Notes under the pieces: generated by a model
Database searches by the model: none
Seen by the model: the letters and a program-made list of their open reading frames with translations, nothing else
Told to the model about the DNA's origin: nothing
Shown: piece by piece, positions 58,008 through 64,000 of the stretch
How the letters are laid out: each line of letters starts with the position of its first letter
How positions within the stretch are numbered: the first letter of the stretch is position 1
Assembly (NCBI RefSeq): GCF_000192435.1
Contig: NZ_AEUD01000004.1
Coordinates: 1 to 64,000, forward strand
Length of the DNA: 64,000 nt
Direction of reading: 5' to 3'
DNA from: Gordonia neofelifaecis NRRL B-59395
GTDB taxonomy: Bacteria > Actinomycetota > Actinomycetes > Mycobacteriales > Mycobacteriaceae
Position numbers and translations under genes: made by a program

Positions 58008-58763
58008 TCATGCTCCGCGACGGCGCGTGGTGCGGCTGACGCTGCGCATCTTCGCTCCTTGCGGCATCGGCCCCTTGGGCATCGCCGCACCGGCGCCGCC
58101 CTTGGCCTTCAGCGCGGACAGTCGGCCTTCGAGGGCGTCCATGCGCTTGCGATCGATGTTGCTCGGGAGCTTGCGGATGTAGCGCTCCAGCTTCGACAGC
58201 GGGACCTGCCCCTCGCCGTCACCGACCATGACCTCGTAGATGGGGGTGTCGCCGACGACGCGGGCGGCCTTCTTCTTCTCCTGCGAGAGCAGCGGCTTGA
58301 CGCGGGTGGGGGAGCCCTCGCCGACCAGGATCACGCCGGGCTTGCCGATGACTCGATGCACGGCGTCCAGATGCGAGGTGCCGGTCACGGCCTGCTGCAC
58401 GCGCCACTGTCCGCGGATGTTGCTCAGCGCCCAGCCTGCGGCACCGGGCTGGCCCTCGGCCTTCTTGAAGACGCTGCTCTGCACGCGGCGGCCGAACAGG
58501 ACGAAGGCGAGCAGGGCACCGAGGATGATGCCCAACGGGAGCGTGAGCCAGAGATTGTGGAAGACGAACTGTCCGAGCAGTCCGAAGATCAGGGTCGCGA
58601 CGACGATGGTGCCGACCATCAGCGGGATGAGGGCCTTGTCCTCTTTCCGCTGCATCTGGAACGCCTGCCAGATCTGCTGCCGTCGTTCCTTGCTCGCCGC
58701 CTTGCGAGCGACCTTCGCGGCCTGCTTCGCCTCTTTGCTCGACTTGTCTTGCGCCTTAGCCAT
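58008..58763 (-). CDS. DUF4191 membrane protein
   Basis: A 251-residue protein: a lysine-rich cytoplasmic N-terminus (1-42), two membrane helices at about 46-68 and 71-91 separated by a tight turn, and a C-terminal cytoplasmic domain of about 150 residues (QGRR-type basic patches, VILVGEGSPTRVKPLLSQEK, RYIRKLPSNIDRKRMDALEG). This is the pattern I recall for DUF4191 (Rv2219). It follows lipA in the leftward direction after a hairpin terminator, as in M. tuberculosis. No catalytic motif is evident; function unknown. Confidence 0.82.
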   Translation of the reverse strand: MAKAQDKSSKEAKQAAKVARKAASKERRQQIWQAFQMQRKEDKALIPLMVGTIVVATLIFGLLGQFVFHNLWLTLPLGIILGALLAFVLFGRRVQSSVFKKAEGQPGAAGWALSNIRGQWRVQQAVTGTSHLDAVHRVIGKPGVILVGEGSPTRVKPLLSQEKKKAARVVGDTPIYEVMVGDGEGQVPLSKLERYIRKLPSNIDRKRMDALEGRLSALKAKGGAGAAMPKGPMPQGAKMRSVSRTTRRRGA

Positions 58764-58929
58764 GACTGTCAGTCTACGGTGCAGCGCGGAGGCGCTGACG
58801 CAGTGTCGACCCCGGCGGCGCCGACGTCCCGCTCACCGAGAGGCATCCGCGTCGCCCGCCCGCATCCGCTCACGTCCGGAGGTGCGCGAGTGCAGGGGAG
58901 AGGAGCGTCTGCGACCGCACCCGAAATGC

Positions 58930-58965
58930 CGACGAGCCCCGGCGCATGGGCGCCGGGGCTCGTCG
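58930..58965 (-). terminator. Hairpin terminator of the lipB-lipA operon
   Basis: CGACGAGCCCCGGCGC pairs perfectly over 16 bp with its complement around a 4-nt loop (ATGG), 12 bp past the lipA stop codon. Confidence 0.85.
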
Positions 58966-58976
58966 GGAAGCAGTGC

Positions 58977-60023
58977 TCAGCGGGCCATTCGGGCCAGCAC
59001 TGACGACGCCTCCTGCGAGGCGCTGCCCTCCTGCGCGAGGTGGGCGAGTTCCGGCGCGAGCTCGCGTCCGTGGCGGGCCATCGCCTGCGCGTACAGGCGA
59101 CCGGCGCGGTATGACGAGCGCACCAGCGGACCGGCCATCACGCCGGCGAATCCGATCTCTTCGGCGTACTGCGAGTGTTCGACGAACTCCTCCGGCTTCA
59201 CCCACCGTTCGACGGGATGGTGCCGGACCGACGGCCGCAGGTACTGCGTGATGGTCACGATGTCGCAGCCGGCCTCGTGAAGGTCGCGCAGCGACTCGCG
59301 GACCTCGTCGGGGGTCTCGCCCATGCCGAGGATCAGGTTCGACTTCGTGACGAGTCCGTAGTCGCGGGCCCGGGTGAGCACCTCCAGCGACCGCTCGTAC
59401 CGGAACGCGGGTCGGATGCTCTTGAAGATCCGCGGCACGGTCTCCAGATTGTGAGCCAACACCTCGGGTCGGGACGAGAAGACCTCGTCGAGGAGATCGG
59501 GCTTGGCGTGGAAGTCCGGGATCAGGTTCTCGACGCCGGTGCCGGGGTTCAGCTCATGGATCTTGCGCACCGTCTCCGCGTACAGCCAGGCCCCCTCGTC
59601 GGGGAGGTCGTCGCGGGCGACGCCGGTGATGGTGGAGTAGCGCAGGCCCATGGACTGGACCGACTCCGCGACTCGACGCGGCTCGTCGCGGTCGAGGTCC
59701 GCGGGTTTGCCGGTGTCGATCTGGCAGAAGTCGCAACGTCGGGTGCACTGCTCGCCGCCGATGAGGAAGGTGGCCTCGCGGTCCTCCCAGCATTCGTAGA
59801 TGTTGGGACAGCCGGCCTCCTCGCACACCGTGTGCAGACCCTCGCTGCGGACAAGACCCTTGAGCTCGGTGTACTCCGGGCCCATCGTGGCGCGCGTCTT
59901 GATCCACTTCGGCTTGCGTTCGATCGGGGTCTGCGCGTTCCGCACCTCGAGCCGCAGCAGTTTGCGGCCGGCGGGTGCGTCCGCGGGGCTGGCGGGAACT
60001 GGCTGGGCGGGCGTGGCGGTCAC
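58977..60023 (-). CDS. lipA: Lipoyl synthase LipA
   Basis: A 348-residue radical-SAM enzyme that inserts two sulfur atoms into octanoyl groups on lipoyl domains. The auxiliary cluster uses Cys67, Cys72 and Cys78 (CEEAGC, YEC), and the radical-SAM cluster Cys93, Cys97 and Cys100 (CTRRCDFC). The C-terminal RSSYRA motif supplies the serine ligand of the auxiliary cluster. The GTG start overlaps the lipB stop (GTGA). It completes lipoylation begun by LipB; the likely client is the double-lipoyl acyltransferase encoded 1.6 kb upstream. Confidence 0.97.
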   Translation of the reverse strand: MTATPAQPVPASPADAPAGRKLLRLEVRNAQTPIERKPKWIKTRATMGPEYTELKGLVRSEGLHTVCEEAGCPNIYECWEDREATFLIGGEQCTRRCDFCQIDTGKPADLDRDEPRRVAESVQSMGLRYSTITGVARDDLPDEGAWLYAETVRKIHELNPGTGVENLIPDFHAKPDLLDEVFSSRPEVLAHNLETVPRIFKSIRPAFRYERSLEVLTRARDYGLVTKSNLILGMGETPDEVRESLRDLHEAGCDIVTITQYLRPSVRHHPVERWVKPEEFVEHSQYAEEIGFAGVMAGPLVRSSYRAGRLYAQAMARHGRELAPELAHLAQEGSASQEASSVLARMAR

Positions 60024-60757
60024 TGGACAGATCCTACGCTCGCGGCGTCGTCGACCCGATCGGGCGAGGCCAGGGCGTCGGCGGAGTCCGCGGCGGGGCC
60101 TGCGGGATCGTCGAGGCACTGCTGGACCAGCTCGACGATGTCGTCGAGCACGTCGTCGACGGTGATCGCCGCACCCGACTCCGTCGCCAGAGAGGTGACG
60201 CCGGCATCGGCGATGCCGCACGGGACGATCGCGTCGAAGACGGTCATGTCCGGGTTGACGTTGAGGGCGAAGCCGTGGAGGGTCACGCCCTTGGCGATCC
60301 GGATGCCGATCTGACCGAGCTTGCGCTCACCGGCGGCGTCCCGGATCCACACTCCGGATCGTCCCTCGACGCGACCGGTGGCGACGCCGTGCCGTGCGGC
60401 TACCCGGATCAGCGCCTCCTCGAGACGACGAACGTAGTCGACGACGTCGAGCGGTTCGGCCAACTTGACGATCGGGTAGCCGACCAGCTGACCCGGACCG
60501 TGCCAGGTGATCCGGCCGCCGCGGTCGACGTCGATCACGGGCGCACCGTTGACCGGTCGATCCGAGTCCTCGGTGCGCTTGCCCGCGGTGTAGACCGACG
60601 GGTGCTCGAGGAGCAGCATCAGGTCGTGGTCGAGTTCACCGGTCGCGCGTTGCTCGGCCAGTCGGTGTTGCAGCTCGTAGGCTTCGGTGTAGTCCATCAC
60701 GCCGAGGCGGCGGACTTCGATCGATGCGCCGTCGGCGCGCGACGATGCGTTGGGCAC
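60020..60757 (-). CDS. lipB: Octanoyl-(ACP) transferase LipB
   Basis: A 245-residue lipoyl(octanoyl) transferase that moves octanoate from ACP to lipoyl domains. The catalytic dyad is Lys146 (ERKLGQIGI) and Cys180 (IVPCGI), each four residues beyond the remembered M. tuberculosis positions. The substrate loop [15 protein letters not shown] and [12 protein letters not shown] are conserved. A C-terminal acidic tail of about 30 residues is extra. GTG 60757 gives the expected N-terminus, yet it lies 122 bp inside the upstream epimerase gene. Confidence 0.95.
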   Translation of the reverse strand: MPNASSRADGASIEVRRLGVMDYTEAYELQHRLAEQRATGELDHDLMLLLEHPSVYTAGKRTEDSDRPVNGAPVIDVDRGGRITWHGPGQLVGYPIVKLAEPLDVVDYVRRLEEALIRVAARHGVATGRVEGRSGVWIRDAAGERKLGQIGIRIAKGVTLHGFALNVNPDMTVFDAIVPCGIADAGVTSLATESGAAITVDDVLDDIVELVQQCLDDPAGPAADSADALASPDRVDDAASVGSVQ

Positions 60758-61631
60758 AGCAGTACTCCAGTGCAGATGTCAGATGTGAATGAGTGAACGT
60801 GAAGCCGCTGTCGGTGAGCAGCTTCGGCACGACGCGCGACGAGGTCAGGATCATCTCCTCGACCATCTCGCCGCCCGCTTTACGAGCCAGCGCGGCAGGC
60901 ACGCGAAGCACCGCGGGCCGGTGGACCGCCCGTGCCAGCTCCGCCGAGAAGTCGGTGAAGCGAACCGGTTCGGGTGCGGTCAGGTTGACCGGACCGGTGA
61001 TCGTGTCGTCGTCCAGAACGTGGCGGATCGCGGCGATCTCGTCGGTCAGGCTGATCCAGGAGAACCACTGCCTGCCGTCGCCGAGACGCGCGCCGAGGCC
61101 GAGTCGATACACCGGACGCAGTCGGCCGAGAACGCCGCCGCGCCTGCTCAGGACCGGCGCGGTGCGCAGCATGACGACGCGGGCGGAGGTGGCGGATGCG
61201 GCGGCCGACTCCCAGTCGACGACGAGGTCGGGGAGGAAGCCGGTACCGGGCGGCGCCGACTCGTCGACAGCCGTGTCTCCGGTATCGCCGTAGAACCCGG
61301 TCGCGCTGGCGCTGATGAAGACGCCGACCCCGGCCTCGGTGACGGCGTCGGCCAAGGCCGTGGTCGGGATGATCCGGGAATTGCGGAGCCGCTGCTTCAC
61401 CTGGCCGCTCCAGCGGTGGGCGCCGATGTTCTCGCCGCCCAGTGCGATCACGGCGTCGAATCCGGCGAGTGACTCCGGTGCCAGTCCGGTCTGGTCGGGA
61501 GACCAGCCGATCTCACGCGGCGCAGCCGGGGCACGGCGGACGAGTGTGTGAACGTCGTGCCCCGCCTGACTCAGCGCGGGAACCAGGGCCGAACCGATCA
61601 GCCCGTGGCTGCCCGCAACCGCGATTCGCAT
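60636..61631 (-). CDS. TIGR01777-type NAD-dependent epimerase with C-terminal run-on
   Basis: A 331-residue SDR-like (SDR39U1) protein. The cofactor motif AGSHGLIG is at 7-14, [12 protein letters not shown] and [13 protein letters not shown] are family landmarks, and [10 protein letters not shown] holds the tyrosine. The domain seems complete by [13 protein letters not shown] near 290. A further 40 or so residues, rich in Arg and Pro ([15 protein letters not shown]), come from reading into the start of lipB in another frame. Substrate unknown; the family often lies beside lipB in actinobacteria (Rv2216). Loss of the normal stop codon is the simplest explanation. Confidence 0.87.
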   Translation of the reverse strand: MRIAVAGSHGLIGSALVPALSQAGHDVHTLVRRAPAAPREIGWSPDQTGLAPESLAGFDAVIALGGENIGAHRWSGQVKQRLRNSRIIPTTALADAVTEAGVGVFISASATGFYGDTGDTAVDESAPPGTGFLPDLVVDWESAAASATSARVVMLRTAPVLSRRGGVLGRLRPVYRLGLGARLGDGRQWFSWISLTDEIAAIRHVLDDDTITGPVNLTAPEPVRFTDFSAELARAVHRPAVLRVPAALARKAGGEMVEEMILTSSRVVPKLLTDSGFTFTHSHLTSALEYCCAQRIVARRRRIDRSPPPRRDGLHRSLRAATPTGRATRDR

Positions 61632-61640
61632 ATCGGGTGC

Positions 61641-63398
61641 TTACAGCCCCAGGTCGGCGGCGAACTCGGCGGCCTCGAGACGGTTCCGGACGGTGGTCAG
61701 GAAGCGTCCGGCGTCGGCGCCGTCGATGAGCCGGTGGTCGTAGGTCAGCGGCAGGTAGGCCACCGACCGGGCAGCGATCGACTCGGTGCCGTCGGCGCCG
61801 GTGAGGACCACCGGACGCTTCACGATGGCACCGGTGCCGAGCATCGCGGCCTGCGGCGGAACCAGGATCGGAGTGTCGAACAGGGCGCCCTGGCTGCCGA
61901 TGTTGGTGATGGTGAACGTGCCGCCGGCCAACTCATCGGGCTTCAGGTTGCCGGAGCGGGCGCGCGCGGCGATGTCGGCGATGGCGCGAGCCAGACCGCC
62001 GAGGGACAGGTCGTCGGCGTTGTGAATCACCGGGGACAGCAGACCCTGCTCGGTGTCGACGGCGATGCCGAGGTGCACGTCCGCGTGGTACGTGATCTCC
62101 TTGGCCTCCTCGTTGATCGACGCGTTGACGTTCGGGTGCACCTTCAGCGCCTCGACGACGGCCTTCGCGAAGAAGGGCAGGAACGTCAGGTTCACGCCCT
62201 CGGCGGCCTTGAACGACGCCTTCGCCGCCGTGCGCAGCGCGGCGACGCGGGTCATGTCGACCTCGTGCACCTGGGTCAGCTGGGCGCTGGTCTGCAGCGA
62301 CTCGCGGGTCTTGGCCGCGGTGATCTGGCGGATCCGGTTGATCTTCTGCGTCGTACCGCGCAGCGCGGCCAGTTCGGGGCTGGCAGCGGCCGGAGCTGCG
62401 GCAGGCGCAGCGGGGGCTGCGGCGGCCGGAGCCGGAGCGGCGGCAGCGGCCGGAGCCTTCGCGGCCTCGGCGGCGGCGAGGACGTCCTGCTTGCGGATAC
62501 GTCCGCCGACGCCGGTGCCCTTCACGGTGGCCAGGTCGATGCCGTTCTCCGCGGCCAGCTTCCGGACCAGCGGGGTGACATACGGGGTGGCCTGCAGGTC
62601 GCCTGCCTCAGCCGCCGGTGCCGAAGCGGCCGGTGCCGGAGCCGGTGCAGACGGTGCGGGGGCCGGTGCGGCAGCGGCCGGAGCCGGTGCCGCCGGAGCC
62701 GGTGCGGGGGCAGCCGGTGCGGCAGGGGCAGGGGGGGGGTCGGCCGGTGCCGGGGCGGCCGGTGCCGCGGCAGCGGCACTCGGATCGCCGATCACGGCGA
62801 GCCTGCCGCCGACCTCGACGATGTCGTCGGTGTTCGCAACGATCTCGAGAAGCACACCTGCGGTCGGCGACGGAATCTCGGTGTCGACCTTGTCGGTGGA
62901 GACCTCGACCAGCGGCTCGTCGACGGCGACGGTGTCGCCGATCTGCTTCAGCCAGTTCGTGACGGTGCCCTCGGTGACGCTCTCGCCGAGTTCGGGCATC
63001 ACGACGTCGACACCGGATGCGGCAGCCGCGGGAGTCGATGCGGCGGCCGGTGCCTCGGCGGCGGGGGCGGGGGCGGGGGCTGCGGGCTCCGACTCGGCGA
63101 CCGGCGCGGGCTCAGCGGCCGGCTCCGGTGCGGCAGCGGGCTCGGGAGCGGCGGCCTCGCCGGCTTCACCGATCAGGGCCAGCTGACCGCCGACCTCGAC
63201 GATGTCGTCCTCAGCGGCGACGATCTTGACCAGCACACCCGCGACGGGCGACGGAATCTCGGTGTCGACCTTGTCGGTGGAGACTTCGAGCAGGGGCTCG
63301 TCGACCGCGACGGTGTCGCCTTCCTGCTTCAGCCATTGGGTGACGGTTCCCTCGGTGACGCTCTCGCCCAGTGCGGGCATCTCGACAGAGAAGGCCAT
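61641..63398 (-). CDS. dlaT: Dihydrolipoamide acyltransferase E2 (DlaT/SucB) with two lipoyl domains
   Basis: A 585-residue E2 with two lipoyl domains (lysines 43 and 170, both [14 protein letters not shown]), Ala/Pro linkers, an E1/E3-binding domain at about 272-308 ([27 protein letters not shown]) and a C-terminal catalytic domain with His555 and Asp559 in [12 protein letters not shown]. It transfers acetyl from aceE to CoA and, in mycobacteria, also serves peroxide reduction with AhpD/AhpC. The gene name sucB is used in some annotations. ATG 63398 begins [15 protein letters not shown]9 run in the second linker (62731-62739) is in frame. Confidence 0.95.
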   Translation of the reverse strand: MAFSVEMPALGESVTEGTVTQWLKQEGDTVAVDEPLLEVSTDKVDTEIPSPVAGVLVKIVAAEDDIVEVGGQLALIGEAGEAAAPEPAAAPEPAAEPAPVAESEPAAPAPAPAAEAPAAASTPAAAASGVDVVMPELGESVTEGTVTNWLKQIGDTVAVDEPLVEVSTDKVDTEIPSPTAGVLLEIVANTDDIVEVGGRLAVIGDPSAAAAAPAAPAPADPPPAPAAPAAPAPAPAAPAPAAAAPAPAPSAPAPAPAASAPAAEAGDLQATPYVTPLVRKLAAENGIDLATVKGTGVGGRIRKQDVLAAAEAAKAPAAAAAPAPAAAAPAAPAAAPAAASPELAALRGTTQKINRIRQITAAKTRESLQTSAQLTQVHEVDMTRVAALRTAAKASFKAAEGVNLTFLPFFAKAVVEALKVHPNVNASINEEAKEITYHADVHLGIAVDTEQGLLSPVIHNADDLSLGGLARAIADIAARARSGNLKPDELAGGTFTITNIGSQGALFDTPILVPPQAAMLGTGAIVKRPVVLTGADGTESIAARSVAYLPLTYDHRLIDGADAGRFLTTVRNRLEAAEFAADLGL

Positions 63399-63589
63399 TT
63401 GCGTGTGACTCCCTAACAATTTCGTGAACTGTGCTGTTCGGTCGATCGGTCGATACGGGGTTTTCCGCGCCCCAGCGGCGTGTGCGGGTCGCGTGATGTC
63501 GGCGGGATGGGCCGACGCCCGTGACTCACACTACTCTCAAACGGTTCCGGGTCCGCGGGAGTCCCGCCAACCCCGGAATGCGGTGCTCG

Positions 63590-64000
63590 TCACGCTCCGC
63601 CTGCGATGTCCTCGATGACGGCGACGATGGTCCGGACCGGCACGCCGGTGCCTCCCTTACCGGTGTATCCCCAGGGCCCGCCGGTGTTGAAAGCGGGTCC
63701 TGCCACGTCGATGTGCACCCAGTCGAGCCCCTCGGTGACGAACTCGCGCAGGAACATCGCGGCGGAGAGCATGCCGCCCCACCGGTGATTGGTGACGTTC
63801 GCGAGGTCGGCGATCCGTGAGTCGAGGTCGCTGCGGAGCTCGGCCGGGAGTGGCATAGGCCACCCGTTCTCGCCCACTGACTGGGAGATCGCGGCCACGC
63901 GGTCGCGGAAGTCGTCGGTTCCGAGCACGCCCGGGGTGCGGGTTCCGAGTGCGACCATCTGTGCACCGGTGAGCGTCGCGGTGTCGATGAGGAAGTCGGG
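63590..64000 (-). CDS. pepB: Leucyl aminopeptidase, C-terminal part (cut by window edge)
   Basis: The last 136 residues of an M17 leucyl aminopeptidase. The visible part begins [20 protein letters not shown], the conserved region just after the catalytic NTDAEGR motif, which lies beyond the edge. It then includes [30 protein letters not shown], and [20 protein letters not shown] near the C-terminus. It removes N-terminal amino acids using two metal ions. Its position next to dlaT matches Rv2213 (pepB) beside Rv2215. The gene continues beyond 64000. Confidence 0.93.
   Translation of the reverse strand, partial: PDFLIDTATLTGAQMVALGTRTPGVLGTDDFRDRVAAISQSVGENGWPMPLPAELRSDLDSRIADLANVTNHRWGGMLSAAMFLREFVTEGLDWVHIDVAGPAFNTGGPWGYTGKGGTGVPVRTIVAVIEDIAGGA

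Noticed and set aside
62380-63170. Short GCC/GGT-rich repeats as a possible CRISPR or minisatellite
   Set aside because: They encode the Ala/Pro-rich linkers of the E2 protein; no spacer-repeat periodicity.
61548-63416. A 622-codon Gly/Arg-rich open frame opposite dlaT
   Set aside because: It arises from the Ala/Pro linkers read on the other strand; no independent start signal or domain.

Overview
The window is high-GC DNA from a mycolic-acid-producing actinobacterium (order Mycobacteriales). Gordonia or a near relative is my best guess, but the genus cannot be fixed from this sequence. The basis is a FAS-II elongation operon (fabD, acpM, kasA, accD6) with its PucR-type regulator mabR, a mycolyltransferase-like exported esterase, homodimeric aceE, two glutamine synthetases with glnE, and a mycothiol-dependent-type enzyme. 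From accD6 to the aminopeptidase at the right edge, the gene content and order match, from memory, the Rv2247 to Rv2213 region of Mycobacterium tuberculosis, with local insertions and losses.

Layout. 1-680: the end of a probable integrated element (small excisionase-like gene) abutting tRNA-Asn. 742-8454: accessory acyl-CoA metabolism (GntR regulator and acyl-CoA dehydrogenase; double-HTH TetR regulator; crotonase, acyl-CoA ligase and NDMA-type alcohol dehydrogenase). 8600-12162: small membrane proteins, a serine hydrolase and a release-factor-like protein. 12238-18537: DUF3145 and the mabR/FAS-II locus. 18704-23304: aceE, a lipoprotein, a DUF3052 gene and ahpE. 23370-31209: SGNH hydrolase, MDMPI-like enzyme, tRNA-Val and tRNA-Cys, spermidine-synthase-like protein, cobD, two tandem secreted paralogues, SURF1, ptpA and a HAD phosphatase. 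31232-35361: an overlapping four-gene unit (cobC, NIF3, zinc-ribbon coiled coil, histidine phosphatase) followed by rnpB. 35559-41014: LGFP lipoprotein, RNB nuclease, CYTH-CHAD protein, prolyl iminopeptidase, panB. 41239-50726: glnA2-glnE, two FKBP lipoproteins (one frameshifted), mycolyltransferase-like esterase, beta-lactamase-like protein, glnA1. 51003-57915: RDD protein, then a catabolic block absent from the remembered M. tuberculosis order. 58008-64000: DUF4191, lipA, lipB, epimerase, dlaT and the 3' part of a leucyl aminopeptidase.

How the genes work together. Nitrogen assimilation is represented by both glutamine synthetases and the adenylyltransferase; a good GlnR-type box lies upstream of glnA1. 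Lipoate synthesis (lipB, lipA) sits beside the lipoylated acyltransferase that uses it, and aceE supplies the matching E1. FAS-II genes form a leftward operon behind a near-ideal palindrome, the probable MabR operator. The block at 51625-57915 encodes an alcohol dehydrogenase, a Baeyer-Villiger monooxygenase and a patatin-like hydrolase behind a TetR repressor with twin palindromes over a TTGACA box. A convergent operon carries an SDR, a luciferase-like F420-type enzyme and an NTF2-fold protein. Together these suggest an alcohol to ketone to ester to acid pathway.

Other points for a second look are a 37-bp duplication with a G8 tract that throws an FKBP lipoprotein out of frame, long near-perfect intergenic hairpins, a 122-bp overlap of the epimerase with lipB, and a pair of unrecognised secreted proteins.
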